Shown piece after piece: positions 43,428-53,635 of a DNA stretch of 64,000 nt; the stretch's first letter is position 1; each line of letters begins with the position of its first letter. The DNA lies in contig CAMYID010000014.1 of assembly GCA_947258435.1 (NCBI GenBank), positions 1-64,000 of the forward strand, written 5' to 3'. This DNA comes from an uncultured Alphaproteobacteria bacterium (GTDB taxonomy: Bacteria; Pseudomonadota; Alphaproteobacteria; UBA11222). The notes beneath the pieces are model-generated. The model searched no databases. It worked only from the letters and a program-made list of their open reading frames with translations, and was not told the DNA's origin. Both the position numbers and the translations under genes were made by a program.

Positions 43428-44278
43428 GCGATGACAGACGTCGCTTGGCGGCCCGCGGCGATATCGCCGCGGGCCATCTGAAAGGCAGGGTAGAAGCCGC
43501 CCGGTTTGTCGACGCCCGCAAGTTTCAGGTCGGCGTCGGCGCTGTCCCGCTGCTCCGTGCGGCCCGGGACAGGGCACCGGTCGATACCGAGCTTTTGTTT
43601 GGCGAAATATTTTCGGTTTATGACATCACGGATGGCTGGGCCTGGGGACAGGCTGAACGCGATGGCTATGTCGGTTATGTCCGGGAAGACGGGCTGACGC
43701 CGTTCGCCACGCCACCGACGCATATGATCGCGGTCCCGCGCGGTTTTTTGCTTGCCGAACCGGACGTGACCGCGCGCATGCGCCATTGTGTAAGTATGAA
43801 CAGCCTGCTTACGGTGACGGGGGAACAGGATATGTTCTGCGCGGTGTCGTCATCGGGCTGGGTTCACAAGGATCACATCGTGCCGCTTGAACGGTACGCC
43901 TCCGATTTTGTCGCGGTCGCGGCACTTTTTCTCGGCGTGCCATATTTGTGGGGTGGACGGACGAGTTTGGGAATCGATTGTTCGGGGCTTGTGCAGACTG
44001 CCATGCAGCGGGCCGGCCTGATCTGCCCGCGCGACAGCGATATGCAGGCCGCAGAAATCGGCACCGCGCGCCCGGCTGTGGCGGAAGGGTTGCGGCGGGG
44101 GGATCTTGTCTTCTGGCGCGGCCATGTCGGAATCATGCTGGATTCTGAAAATCTGCTGCATGCGAATGCCCATCATATGTGTGTCGCACGTGAACCTCTG
44201 GCGCAGGCCGCTTTGCGCATTGCTGCCGGTGATGGCGGGATTGTTGCGGTTCGCCGGCCGGATGCTCTTTGCAGGTAA
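43424..44278 (+). CDS. NlpC/P60 (C40) family cysteine peptidase with SH3-like domains
   Basis: A 284-residue peptidase. The N-terminal half shows two SH3-like segments (LLFGEIFSVYDITDGWAWGQ and LTVTGEQDMFCAVSSSGWVH). The catalytic domain has Cys186 in WGGRTSLGIDCSGLVQTAM, His234 in GHVGIML and a later His near 246-250. Such enzymes cut gamma-D-glutamyl to diamino-acid bonds in wall peptides. No signal peptide is visible, so it may work in the cytoplasm on recycled muropeptides, consistent with the aminopeptidase upstream. Start ATG overlaps the MarR stop by 4 bp. Confidence 0.9.
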   Translation: MSDDRRRLAARGDIAAGHLKGRVEAARFVDARKFQVGVGAVPLLRAARDRAPVDTELLFGEIFSVYDITDGWAWGQAERDGYVGYVREDGLTPFATPPTHMIAVPRGFLLAEPDVTARMRHCVSMNSLLTVTGEQDMFCAVSSSGWVHKDHIVPLERYASDFVAVAALFLGVPYLWGGRTSLGIDCSGLVQTAMQRAGLICPRDSDMQAAEIGTARPAVAEGLRRGDLVFWRGHVGIMLDSENLLHANAHHMCVAREPLAQAALRIAAGDGGIVAVRRPDALCR

Positions 44279-44306
44279 TCGCGGATCAAAGGAAAATCCG
44301 GGTGCC

Positions 44307-45944
44307 CTACATACGCACCGCGTCATAATCAGTGGTTTCAAGCGCAAATGCGGCGGCCATCAGCGCGCGGGTATAATCAGTTTGCGGATTGTCAAAGATA
44401 TCATCGGCAGGCCCTGCTTCGACAACCTGTCCGTCTTTCATAACGATCACATTATTGGCAAGGGCGCGCACAACTTTCAGATCATGGCTGATGAACATAT
44501 AGGCAAGCCGGTGGCGCGCCTGCAATTCACGCAGCAGATCGACAATCTGCGCCTGCACCGACATATCAAGCGCGCTTGTGGGCTCGTCCAGTACAACAAA
44601 GCGCGGGGCAAGTACCATGGCGCGTGCGATTGCGATCCGTTGCCTTTGCCCGCCTGAAAATTCATGCGGATAGCGGTCCTGCGCGTCCGGGTCGAGCCCC
44701 ACCTCCCGCAGGGCGTTGGCCACGATGCTGCGCATTTCAGCCCGGCTCTGGCCTTGCGCTTTCCGATGTACGGTCAGGCCTTCGGCCACGATATCGCCAA
44801 TCGACATGCGCGGGCTTAGAGAACCGAACGGGTCCTGAAAGACAATCTGCATTTCCTGCCGCAACTGCCGCAATGCACGACTTTTGCGTTGATGGATCGG
44901 GTCGCCGCAGTAAAGGATCGGCCCCTCCGAGCCAATCAGTCGCAGCAAGGCAAGCCCAAGCGTTGTTTTACCCGACCCCGATTCACCGACAATGCCGAGC
45001 GTCTCACCCTCGCGCACGCGCACCGATATTCCGTCCACCGCCCTGATATAGTCTGTTTGTTTGCTGAACAGGCGCTTTTTCACCGGAAACCAGACGCGGA
45101 TATTATCTCCCTCGATAATTGTGGGTGCGTTATCAGGCACTTGCTGCGGTCGTCCCTTGGGTTCAGCTGCCATCAGCTGCCGTGTATAGGCTTCGCGCGG
45201 ATTATCGAACAGCGTCTCGGTGCGGCCGCTTTCCACGATCTGACCGCCGGTCATCACGCAGACCTGATCGGCCATTTTACGCACGATGCCCAGATCATGG
45301 GTAATCAGCAGCATCGCCATACCAAGTTCGCTCTGCAGTTTGCGCAGTAACTCAAGGATTTGCGCCTGCACGGTTACGTCGAGCGCGGTGGTCGGTTCGT
45401 CAGCGATCAGCAGGTCGGGTTCGTTGGCAAGCGCCATGGCGATCATCACCCGCTGCCGCTCGCCCCCCGACAGTTCATGCGGATAGGCACCCAGCCGGCG
45501 TTCGGCATCGCGCAGCCCGACCAGCGTCAGCAATTCAAGCACGCGTCGGCGAAGCTGTTCCCCCCGATATCCCTTGTGCAGTTCCAGGATCTCTCCCACC
45601 TGTCGTAAGATGGGATGCAGCGGATTAAGGCTTGTCATCGGCTCCTGAAAGACCATCGAAATCCGGTTGCCACGCACTTTGCGCATTACCTGTTCAGGCG
45701 CGCCCATCAGTTCCTGCCCGTCGAATTGGATGCTGCCTGAGGGGTGGGAAGCTGCCGGATAGGGAAGAAGCTGCATAATGCTTAGTGCACAGACAGATTT
45801 CCCCGAGCCCGATTCCCCGACAAGCGCCAGCGTTTCCCCGTGCGCGATGGCGAAGTTGGCACCTTCAAGCGCCACTGTCTGCCTGCCTTCGCTCTGGAAG
45901 GCAACGGAGAGATCCCTGACTGTCAAAAGCGGCGTATCGTTCAT
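44307..45944 (-). CDS. yejF: Peptide ABC transporter ATP-binding protein, two fused domains (YejF-like)
   Basis: A 545-residue protein with two ATP-binding domains in one chain. Walker A GESGSGKS (43-50) and GESGSGKT (around 320), with signature sequences LSGGERQR and FSGGQRQR and Walker [13 protein letters not shown] and [12 protein letters not shown]. The order matches YejF, which powers the YejABEF importer for peptides and microcin C in E. coli. It overlaps yejE by 4 bp and ends the operon yejA-yejB-yejE-yejF. Confidence 0.93.
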   Translation of the reverse strand: MNDTPLLTVRDLSVAFQSEGRQTVALEGANFAIAHGETLALVGESGSGKSVCALSIMQLLPYPAASHPSGSIQFDGQELMGAPEQVMRKVRGNRISMVFQEPMTSLNPLHPILRQVGEILELHKGYRGEQLRRRVLELLTLVGLRDAERRLGAYPHELSGGERQRVMIAMALANEPDLLIADEPTTALDVTVQAQILELLRKLQSELGMAMLLITHDLGIVRKMADQVCVMTGGQIVESGRTETLFDNPREAYTRQLMAAEPKGRPQQVPDNAPTIIEGDNIRVWFPVKKRLFSKQTDYIRAVDGISVRVREGETLGIVGESGSGKTTLGLALLRLIGSEGPILYCGDPIHQRKSRALRQLRQEMQIVFQDPFGSLSPRMSIGDIVAEGLTVHRKAQGQSRAEMRSIVANALREVGLDPDAQDRYPHEFSGGQRQRIAIARAMVLAPRFVVLDEPTSALDMSVQAQIVDLLRELQARHRLAYMFISHDLKVVRALANNVIVMKDGQVVEAGPADDIFDNPQTDYTRALMAAAFALETTDYDAVRM

Positions 45945-47005
45945 TTCGATCCCAATGCCTTGCGCGGATCGAAGGCGTCGCGTACCGCCTCGCCCACGAA
46001 GATCAGAAGGCTCAGCATGACAGCGATTACCAGAAACGCGGTAATTCCGAGCCAGGGGGCCTGGATATTATTCTTGCCCTGCGCCAGCAATTCGCCAAGC
46101 GAGGGGGAACCGGGCGGCAACCCGAAGCCCAGAAAATCAAGCGAGGTCAGCGTCGTGATCGAACCGTTCAGGATGAAGGGCATGAAGGTCAGGGTCGCCA
46201 CCATGGCATTGGGCAGCATATGGCGTAGCATGATCGTCAGATTGCCCACGCCAAGCGCGCGCGCGGCACGCACATATTCGAAGTTGCGCGCACGCAGAAA
46301 TTCAGCGCGCACCACCGGTACAAGCGCAATCCAGCTGAAGGCCAGCATGATGCCGAGCAGAATCCAGAAATTAGGCTCAATCACCGCGGCCAGAATAATC
46401 AGCAGATAGATGATGGGAATACTTGTCCAGACCTCAATGAACCGCTGAAAAGTCAGATCAATCCAACCGCCGAAATAACCCTGTACGGCCCCTGCCAACA
46501 CCCCGACAAAACTTGAAAACAAGGTCAGTATCAGGCCGAACAGGACCGAAATCCGGAACCCGTAGATCAGCCGCGCCAGGACATCGCGCGCCTGATCGTC
46601 TGTTCCGAGCCAGTTCTCCCGCGAGGGCGGGGCGGGGGCAGGTACCGGCAGGTCAAGATTGATCGTGTCATAGCTGTAGCGGATGGGCGGCCACCAAAGC
46701 CGCCCCCCCGTGTCGGTGATCAGCGTCTGCACATAGGGGTCGCGATAATCCGCTTCGGTTTCAAAATCGCCGCCGAATGCGGTTTCGGGATAGGCGTTGA
46801 AGATCGGCAGATAATAGGCGTCCTCATAATGGACAAGCAGCGGTTTGTCGTTGGCAATGAATTCGGCAAACAGGGTGAGCAGAAACAGCGCCAGAAAGAT
46901 CCACAACGACCAGAAACCGCGCCGGTTCGCCTTGAAATTCTGCCAGCGCCGCCGATTGATGGGGGAGGGGTCGAACAAGCGTCGGGACGGATTTCGCAAA
47001 CTCAC
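45941..47005 (-). CDS. yejE: Peptide ABC transporter permease YejE
   Basis: A 354-residue inner-membrane permease. N-terminal NRRRWQNFKANRRGFWSLWI is the YejE start, then a long periplasmic loop (YADR-like region with TDTGGRLWWPPIRYSYDTIN) and GTDDQARDVLARLIYGFRIS. The permease loop is YVRAARALGVGNLTIMLRHM, which contacts the ATPase. It lies 3 bp after yejB and overlaps yejF by 4 bp. Confidence 0.93.
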   Translation of the reverse strand: MSLRNPSRRLFDPSPINRRRWQNFKANRRGFWSLWIFLALFLLTLFAEFIANDKPLLVHYEDAYYLPIFNAYPETAFGGDFETEADYRDPYVQTLITDTGGRLWWPPIRYSYDTINLDLPVPAPAPPSRENWLGTDDQARDVLARLIYGFRISVLFGLILTLFSSFVGVLAGAVQGYFGGWIDLTFQRFIEVWTSIPIIYLLIILAAVIEPNFWILLGIMLAFSWIALVPVVRAEFLRARNFEYVRAARALGVGNLTIMLRHMLPNAMVATLTFMPFILNGSITTLTSLDFLGFGLPPGSPSLGELLAQGKNNIQAPWLGITAFLVIAVMLSLLIFVGEAVRDAFDPRKALGSK

Positions 47006-47008
47006 CGT

Positions 47009-48121
47009 CTATACCTCACGGGATGCGAAATCGATGCGTGGATCGATCCAGACATAGGTCAGATCGCTGATCAGGGAGATGACAAGCCCCATCAGGGAAA
47101 AGATATAAAGCGTGCCGAACACGACCGGATAGTCGCGATTGATGATCGATTCAAAGGATAACAGCCCCAACCCGTCGAGGGAGAAGATGGTCTCAATCAG
47201 CAGGGAGTTTGCGAAAAAGATGCCGATGAAGGCACCGGGAAATCCCGATATGACGATCAGCATCGCGTTGCGGAAGACATGGCCGTAAAGCACTTCGCCT
47301 TCGCTTAAACCCTTGGCGCGGGCGGTGACGACATAGTGTTTCTTGATTTCGTCGAGAAAGGAATTCTTGGTCAGAAGCGTTGTCGTGGCGAAGGCGCCGA
47401 TCACCATCGCCGCAATCGGCAGCGCCAGATGCCAGAAATAATCCACGATCCGCATCGGCCAGGACAGCGTGTCCCAATTTTCCGAAACGATGCCGCGCAG
47501 GGGGAACAGGTCAAGAAAGCTGCCGCCTGCAAACAGGATGATCAGCAACACGGCGAACAGAAATCCCGGAATTGCGTACCCGATGATGATGACAGCGCTT
47601 GTCCACATATCGAAGCGGCTGCCATCGCGCACCGCCTTGGCGACGCCAAGCGGAATGGAAATCAGATAGGCGATCAATGTCGTCCACAGGCCAAGCGAAA
47701 TCGACACCGGCATCTTTTCGAGTACAAGATCGATGACACGCACATCGCGGTAATAGCTTTCGCCGAAATCGAATTGCGCATAGTCGCCGATCATCTGGAC
47801 AAAGCGTTCATGGGCGGGCTTGTCGAAGCCGAATTGTTGCTCAAGTTCAGCGATGAATTCGGGATCAAGCCCCTGGGCGCCGCGATATTTGCTGGTTGTG
47901 TCAGCATTGAAATTCTGCATCCGGCTTGCCCCGCCCGCGCCACCATCGCCGCCGCCACCCGAAAACCGCGCTGTTGCGGAAACATCAGTACCCTGTACCT
48001 GGGCAATAATGCGTTCCACCGGGCCGCCTGGTGCAAACTGCACAAGCAGGAAGTTAATCAGCATGATTCCGAACAGGGTGGGTATGATCAGCCCGAGGCG
48101 ATAGGCGATATAGCGCGCCAT
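47009..48121 (-). CDS. yejB: Peptide ABC transporter permease YejB
   Basis: A 370-residue permease. MARYIAYRLGLIIPTLFGIM is the usual first helix, followed by LVQFAPGGPVERIIAQVQG and a periplasmic loop of about 80 residues, the YejB hallmark, with a Gly-rich insertion (FSGGGGDGGAGGASR). The ATPase-contact loop is HYVVTARAKGLSEGEVLYGH. It forms the translocation pore with YejE. The gene directly abuts the upstream binding-protein gene (stop next to start). Confidence 0.93.
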   Translation of the reverse strand: MARYIAYRLGLIIPTLFGIMLINFLLVQFAPGGPVERIIAQVQGTDVSATARFSGGGGDGGAGGASRMQNFNADTTSKYRGAQGLDPEFIAELEQQFGFDKPAHERFVQMIGDYAQFDFGESYYRDVRVIDLVLEKMPVSISLGLWTTLIAYLISIPLGVAKAVRDGSRFDMWTSAVIIIGYAIPGFLFAVLLIILFAGGSFLDLFPLRGIVSENWDTLSWPMRIVDYFWHLALPIAAMVIGAFATTTLLTKNSFLDEIKKHYVVTARAKGLSEGEVLYGHVFRNAMLIVISGFPGAFIGIFFANSLLIETIFSLDGLGLLSFESIINRDYPVVFGTLYIFSLMGLVISLISDLTYVWIDPRIDFASREV

Positions 48122-50011
48122 TTATGGTGTGCCTTTATTGTCTATCGTGGCGGTATCTGCCGGCAGCGCGGTACCGCTTGTCTGCCACCAGGTTTCGATA
48201 ATACCGCGATTATAAAGCGGTGCGGTCTCGGGGCGGGCATATTTGTTCCAATAGGCGATATTATGCTCCGCCTTGTACCAGTGCGGGACCCAGTAATGAC
48301 CGGCCCGCAAGACACGGTCAAGCGCGCGTGCGGCGGTGTGCAACCCTGCGCGGTCCGGTGCGGCGATGATCTTTTCAACAAGCGCGTCGACAACCGGGTC
48401 GGCGATGCCCGCCAGGTTGCGGCTGCCCGGAATATTGGCGAATTTCGATCCGGCAAAAGCGCGCAGTCCGACGCCGGGGGTATTGGCATGCGCATAGCGT
48501 GAAATCGCCATGTCGAAATCATAGTTTTCAAGCCGGGATTCATATTGCGCGGGATCGACCTGGCGGAGTTTCGCATCGATCCCCAACCGTTTGAGGTTGC
48601 GCAGATAGGGGGCGATCACCCTTTCGAATGCGGGCTCGTATGTCAGAATTTCAATCGCAAGCACTGTACCTTGCGCATTCCGCCGCTCGCCCTCCACGAT
48701 CTGCCAGCCTGCCGCGCGCAACAGCTTGTCCGCCTGCCGCAGGGCGCGGCGGTTATTGCCGCTGCCATCGTTGACGGGCGGCACATAGACGTCTGCGAAA
48801 ACAGCGTCAGGCAGTTGGTCGCGATAGGGTGCCAGCAATGCAAGCTCGGCAGCATCCGGTTTGCCCTCCGCGCGCATGCGTGAATTTTCAAAATAGCTGA
48901 CGGTACGTGCGTAAAGCCCGTAAAACAGGTTCTTGTTCGTCCATTCGAAATCGAAGGCATAATCGAGCGCCTTGCGCAGTTGCGGATCGGCGAGTTGCGC
49001 GCGGCGGGTATTGATGAAAAACCCCTGCACACCCGAGGGGCGTGCATCGGGCAGGGTATCAAGGACGACACGGCCTTCCCTTACGGCGGGAAAGTCATAT
49101 TCAGTGGCCCAGCTCTTGGAGGTAAATTCCTCCCGCAGGTCGTAGGTGCCGGCCTTGAACGCCTCCAGGGAGACAGCGCGGTCACGGAAATAGTCAAACC
49201 GGATTTCCGCAAAGTTGAACCGCCCGCGATTGACGGGCAGATGCCAACCCCAGTAATCGGGATCGCGGCGATAGGTGACCGCGCGGCCGAGCGCCACATC
49301 GGCGAGCTTGTAAGGGCCGCTGGCCATCGGTGGTTCGACGCTTGTCTTGTCGAATTCACGATCTGCGTAATAGCGGTGCGACAGAATGGGAAGCGATGCC
49401 ACGATAAGGGGCAGGTCGCGTGTTTCTTCCCCTGTAAAAACAAAGCGGACCTCGTAGGGGCCAAGGATTTCCGCCCGTGTCACATCGCGCAGCGGAAAGC
49501 GCAGGAAGGGATGCCCCTCGCGCTTGAGAATATCGAAGCTGAAGGCGACATCATCGGCTGTCACCGGACTGCCGTCATGGAACCGTGCCTCGGGACGCAA
49601 GGTAAAGGTAACCCCGCTGCCATCAGCCGCAATGCGCGCCGATTCCGCAACAAGCCCGTACATGGCATCGGGTTCGTCATAGGCGCGGGTCATCAGTGTG
49701 TCGAACAAAAGTGTCGGTCCGTCGCCGGGAATGCCGCGCAGCATCCCCTCGGCGGGCTGGCCTTTCAGAATGAGCGGGTTCAGGCTGTCAAAAGACGTTG
49801 TTCCCGACGTGCCGATAACCGCGAGCCGGCCGCCGACGGGGGCGGCCGGATTGACATAGTCGAAGTGTTTGAAATCGGCCGGATATTTCAATGTGCCGAA
49901 CGCCGATATTCCATGCTGCGCTGTTTGCGCATTTGCCGCGCCGGCACAGAGCGCGACCGACAGTGCAAGCACGGAAAGGAAAATTGCTGAGTTGAGGGGG
50001 GCGAATCGCAT
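48122..50011 (-). CDS. yejA: Extracellular oligopeptide-binding protein, YejA-like (copy next to the permeases)
   Basis: A 629-residue periplasmic binding protein (SBP_bac_5). Signal peptide FLSVLALSVALCAGAANAQT. The mature part begins HGISAFGTLKYPADFKHFDY and has DSLNPLILKGQPAEGMLRGI, a YejA hallmark, then FHDGSPVTADDVAFSFDIL. It captures peptides and passes them to YejB/YejE. A second related protein is encoded just upstream. Confidence 0.92.
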   Translation of the reverse strand: MRFAPLNSAIFLSVLALSVALCAGAANAQTAQHGISAFGTLKYPADFKHFDYVNPAAPVGGRLAVIGTSGTTSFDSLNPLILKGQPAEGMLRGIPGDGPTLLFDTLMTRAYDEPDAMYGLVAESARIAADGSGVTFTLRPEARFHDGSPVTADDVAFSFDILKREGHPFLRFPLRDVTRAEILGPYEVRFVFTGEETRDLPLIVASLPILSHRYYADREFDKTSVEPPMASGPYKLADVALGRAVTYRRDPDYWGWHLPVNRGRFNFAEIRFDYFRDRAVSLEAFKAGTYDLREEFTSKSWATEYDFPAVREGRVVLDTLPDARPSGVQGFFINTRRAQLADPQLRKALDYAFDFEWTNKNLFYGLYARTVSYFENSRMRAEGKPDAAELALLAPYRDQLPDAVFADVYVPPVNDGSGNNRRALRQADKLLRAAGWQIVEGERRNAQGTVLAIEILTYEPAFERVIAPYLRNLKRLGIDAKLRQVDPAQYESRLENYDFDMAISRYAHANTPGVGLRAFAGSKFANIPGSRNLAGIADPVVDALVEKIIAAPDRAGLHTAARALDRVLRAGHYWVPHWYKAEHNIAYWNKYARPETAPLYNRGIIETWWQTSGTALPADTATIDNKGTP

Positions 50012-50095
50012 GGGTTCAGTCTACCGGACAATTCTGTGAATGCGTATCGTCAGCGATCCCGAAGCGCCGCAAGTGAACGGATGGGGGCAATCTGG

Positions 50096-51946
50096 TCAGG
50101 GTGTCGCCGTTTCGCCGCTTGCCTGCGCGCGCCACCATAGTTCGGGAAATCCGATATTATAGTCAGGCGTAGGCTCGGGGAAGTGGATACCCTGCCAATA
50201 GGCGATGCGCGAAACCGGTGTATACCATTGCGGCACGACGTAATGTCCCCATTGCAGGACCCGGTCAAGGGCGCGGCTGGCAGTGATAAGGGACGCCCGG
50301 TCTTCGGCAAAGATGATCTTATCGATCATCGCCTCAACGACCGGGTTTTTAACCCCGGCCAGATTGCGACTGCCAGGCCGGTCGGCGGCGGCAGCCCCCC
50401 AATATTCACGCTGCTCATTACCTGGTGACAGGGAATTGCGCCAGGAACCAATGATGATGTCGTAATCGAAACTATCCACCCGGTTCTGATATTGTGCGGG
50501 ATCGACAAGCCGCATGGAGGCTTTGATGCCCAGCCGCTCAAGATTCCGGATATAGGGGGCGACGACCCGCTCGAATGTCGGCTGGACGATCAGGAATTCC
50601 ACCACCATCTCCGTGCCGCTTTCGGCATGGGTCAATATGCCGTCCTGCACCTGCCAGCCCGCTTCGGCCAGCAACCGGCTGGCTTTGCGCAGACCGGTCC
50701 GGTTTGTTCCGGTGCCGTCTGTCTTCGGGGGCTTATAGGGGGTTGTGAAAAGTTCTGGCGGCAATTGGTCGCGAAACGGTTCGAGCAAGGCAAGCTCGGC
50801 CGCATCCGGTAGCCCGGTGGCGGCCAGTTCGGAATTCTGGAAATAGCTTCGTGTGCGGGAATACTGATTATAGAACAGGTTCTTGTTCGCCCATTCGAAA
50901 TCGAAAGCATGGTTGAAGGCAAGCCGGACCTTCGGGTCGGCGAATTTGTCACGGCGGCTGTTCAGTACGAAGGCCTGCATCGGTTCGGCATTCCTGGTCG
51001 TCAGCTCGACGCGTTTCACCTTACCCGCGCGCGCGGCGGCGAAATCATAGGCGGTTGCCCAGTTTTTGGCGCTGGATTCGATACGGACATCGAAATTGCC
51101 CGCCTTGAACGCTTCGAGCGCAACGGTATCGTCGCGGTAATAGTCAAAGCGGATTTCATCGAAATTATTCGCACCGACATTGACGGGCAGCGTGTTTCCC
51201 CAGTAATCCGCAACCCGCTCGACAGTCATATAGCGGCCCGTTTCCACCTTGCCGATGCGGTAGGGGCCACTGCCAAGCGGCGGTTCGAGTGTGCTTGCGG
51301 TAAAGTCCCGCGCCCGCCAGTAATGTTCAGGCAGTACCGGCAATTGCCCCATGATGAGCGGCAGTTCGCGGTTGCCGGGCGCATCGAATACAAAACGTAC
51401 CGCCTTTGGGCCGACTTTTTCCACTTTCACCACATTTGCGTAGTAATAACGATAATGAGGCGCCCCCTTCTCGGTCAGTGCGTTGAAGGTGAAAATCACA
51501 TCTTCGGGGGTAACCGGTTTGCCGTCATGCCAGCGTGCCTCGGCCCGCAGGTTGAATATGACCCAGGAAAAGTCCGGCGGATACTCAACTGTTTCAGCAA
51601 GCAGCCCATATTCGGAACTTGGTTCATCAAGCGATGATTTCAGCAGCGTGTCATAAATCAGGCCAGCGCCCCGGGCAGGTTTGCCTTTCAGGACAAAGGG
51701 ATTGAGGCTGTCAAAACCGCCAATCGCCGACAGGCGCAACGCGCCGCCTTTCGGGGCATCGGCGTTGACATAGTCGAACCGCTCAAACTGTGGCCCGTAT
51801 TTCAGGGCGCCAAACAATGATAAACCGTGCACGGTCCGGCTGCTGTCATCAGCAAGGGCAGCGCTTGTCAACAAGAGGGCGCAGGAGGTCGCGATGCCGG
51901 CAATCAGGCGTCTGATTCGGGGTCGTATCGTTCCTGTCACGCTCAT
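50096..51946 (-). CDS. Second YejA-like peptide-binding protein
   Basis: A 616-residue paralogue of the neighbouring YejA protein, with signal peptide LIAGIATSCALLLTSAALAD. It shares VHGLSLFGALKYGPQFERFD, GFDSLNPFVLKGKPARGAGL, WHDGKPVTPEDVIFTFNAL and the C-terminal RALDRVLQWGHYVVPQWY with it. ATG 51946 is chosen because AGGAAAG lies before it; the open frame runs to 52150 but crosses the cycM terminator. The two genes are 84 bp apart on the same strand, so they could share one transporter with different substrates. Confidence 0.9.
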   Translation of the reverse strand: MSVTGTIRPRIRRLIAGIATSCALLLTSAALADDSSRTVHGLSLFGALKYGPQFERFDYVNADAPKGGALRLSAIGGFDSLNPFVLKGKPARGAGLIYDTLLKSSLDEPSSEYGLLAETVEYPPDFSWVIFNLRAEARWHDGKPVTPEDVIFTFNALTEKGAPHYRYYYANVVKVEKVGPKAVRFVFDAPGNRELPLIMGQLPVLPEHYWRARDFTASTLEPPLGSGPYRIGKVETGRYMTVERVADYWGNTLPVNVGANNFDEIRFDYYRDDTVALEAFKAGNFDVRIESSAKNWATAYDFAAARAGKVKRVELTTRNAEPMQAFVLNSRRDKFADPKVRLAFNHAFDFEWANKNLFYNQYSRTRSYFQNSELAATGLPDAAELALLEPFRDQLPPELFTTPYKPPKTDGTGTNRTGLRKASRLLAEAGWQVQDGILTHAESGTEMVVEFLIVQPTFERVVAPYIRNLERLGIKASMRLVDPAQYQNRVDSFDYDIIIGSWRNSLSPGNEQREYWGAAAADRPGSRNLAGVKNPVVEAMIDKIIFAEDRASLITASRALDRVLQWGHYVVPQWYTPVSRIAYWQGIHFPEPTPDYNIGFPELWWRAQASGETATP

Positions 51947-52001
51947 TGCTTTCCTGCACTCCCCTTGGTGGTATTTGGTCTTGTTTGTTATGGCCCTTCC
52001 G

Positions 52002-52034
52002 ACAAAAAAGGGTCTGAACCGATGTTCAGACCCT
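52002..52034 (-). terminator. Rho-independent terminator of cycM
   Basis: On the minus strand AGGGTCTGAAC and GTTCAGACCCT form a perfect 11-bp stem with a 4-base loop, directly followed by TTTTTT. It lies between the cycM stop and the second yejA start. Confidence 0.92.
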
Positions 52035-52170
52035 AATCCGACTAAAATATGACTGTGAAGGCACAATTCGTATCTTCCCCAACCGTCCGGGTTTCCTGTG
52101 TTGTCGTGCCGAACCTGTGTTGTCGTGCCGAAGATGACCCGAATTGCCACATACCGGCCTGAGTGACCGG

Positions 52171-52734
52171 CTATTCGGTGGGCAATGCGGGCTTGGTGTC
52201 GCCATTCTCGCGCAGATACAGGATCACATCCGCCCGCTGCTGCGGCTTTCTCAGGCCAGCAAAGGCCATTTTGTTACCGGGAATGAAATCCCTTGGCTTT
52301 TCGAGGTATTTGTTGAGTTTGTCATAGCTCCAGCTGCCACCAAAGTTGGCAAGCGCATCGGAATAGCTGAACGAATCAAGCGCAGCCAGTTCGCGCCCGA
52401 CAATATTGTGCAAATTGGGGCCGACCTTGTTCTTGCCGCCAGCTTCCACCGTATGGCATGCGGCGCATTTCTTGAATACTTTCGCGCCCTTCTCAGCGCT
52501 GCCCGCAGCAAGCAGTGCGGCAAGATTTTCGCCCTGCGCGGCCTCCGCCGCCCCTTCCATGGCGTCTTGTGCGCCGCCGGCGGCCTGTTTGGCGGCCTCG
52601 CTCATGTTGCCGTCAGCCGCGTGGGTGCCATCACCCCGTGGAAATACGACATTGCCAATTTCATTGATCGCAAAAAGCAGCAGCACAGATCCCAAAACCG
52701 CGCCCGCAATCTTATTGAAAAAGAACGAATCCAT
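52171..52734 (-). CDS. cycM: Membrane-anchored cytochrome c (CycM / c552 type)
   Basis: A 187-residue class I cytochrome c. An uncleaved N-terminal anchor ([20 protein letters not shown]) is followed by an Ala/Gly-rich linker (residues 45-80) and the heme domain with CAACH (90-94); the axial Met is Met156 in GNKMAF. In alphaproteobacteria CycM shuttles electrons from the bc1 complex to terminal oxidases. It is monocistronic, ended by a strong terminator, and divergent from kdsB. Confidence 0.92.
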   Translation of the reverse strand: MDSFFFNKIAGAVLGSVLLLFAINEIGNVVFPRGDGTHAADGNMSEAAKQAAGGAQDAMEGAAEAAQGENLAALLAAGSAEKGAKVFKKCAACHTVEAGGKNKVGPNLHNIVGRELAALDSFSYSDALANFGGSWSYDKLNKYLEKPRDFIPGNKMAFAGLRKPQQRADVILYLRENGDTKPALPTE

Positions 52735-52859
52735 GGCGTTCTCAAATTCCCCGCATAGCTAGCATTCAGATGCTGCGGACATTAGCCGCTTCCTGCCGGT
52801 CGGTGCAAGCCGTATAACTGAACTGATTTGCAACACTTCCTTTGGGCCCGCGTCAGAAT

Positions 52860-53609
52860 ATGACTGCTACAAATCCGATATTATTAATTCCTGCCCGGCT
52901 GGCCTCCACACGTCTGCCCGACAAGCCGCTGGCGGAGATTGCGGGAAAGCCGATGATCGTTCAGGTCTGGCAACGGGCAATGGAAGCCGGTGTCGGGCGT
53001 GTCGTCGTCGCGGCGGCCGAGACCGAGATCGTCGACGCGGTGGCGGCAGCAGGGGGGGAGGCTGTCCTGACGGACCCCGAGTTGCCCTCGGGTTCCGATC
53101 GCATCTGGGCGGCGTTATGCAGGATCGACCCGGATGCGCGACATGACTGTGTCGTCAATTTGCAGGGCGATCTGCCGACCATTGCACCGGGCGATATTCA
53201 GGCGGTTCTTCAACCGCTTGCAGACCCTGCGGTCGATATTGCGACCCTCGCTACCGAAATCATCCGGGAGGAAGAACGGGACAATCCCAATGTCGTCAAG
53301 GCAGTGATTGCACAGCATCCGCAAAAGCGCGAGGGTTTGCGGACAGGCCGCGCCCTGTATTTCACCCGCGCGACCGCCCCTGCGGGCGACGGTCCGCTAT
53401 TCCATCATATCGGTATCTACGCCTATCGCCGGGCTGCGCTTGCGCAGTTTGTCGGCATGCCGCCCTCACCGCTCGAGATCCGCGAAAAGCTTGAGCAACT
53501 GCGCGCGCTGGAAGCGGGGATGCGGATCGATATTGCCTGCATTGACACGCTTCCGCTGGGTGTCGATACTCCCGCCGATCTGGAGCGGGCCCGGCAATTG
53601 CTGGGCTGA
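52860..53609 (+). CDS. kdsB: 3-deoxy-manno-octulosonate cytidylyltransferase
   Basis: A 249-residue KdsB that activates Kdo with CTP for lipopolysaccharide core synthesis. [19 protein letters not shown] is the nucleotide-binding start; [12 protein letters not shown] carries the metal-binding Asp; [17 protein letters not shown] and [14 protein letters not shown] follow, all characteristic. The start ATG 52860 is just before the conserved block; an upstream start at 52842 is possible. It lies 26 bp before pheA on the same strand. Confidence 0.95.
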   Translation: MTATNPILLIPARLASTRLPDKPLAEIAGKPMIVQVWQRAMEAGVGRVVVAAAETEIVDAVAAAGGEAVLTDPELPSGSDRIWAALCRIDPDARHDCVVNLQGDLPTIAPGDIQAVLQPLADPAVDIATLATEIIREEERDNPNVVKAVIAQHPQKREGLRTGRALYFTRATAPAGDGPLFHHIGIYAYRRAALAQFVGMPPSPLEIREKLEQLRALEAGMRIDIACIDTLPLGVDTPADLERARQLLG

Positions 53610-53635
53610 TCGCGCAAGCTGGATTTCTTGAAAAT

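Noticed and set aside
47336-48502. 388-codon plus-strand frame
   Set aside because: Shadow of yejB and the end of yejA.
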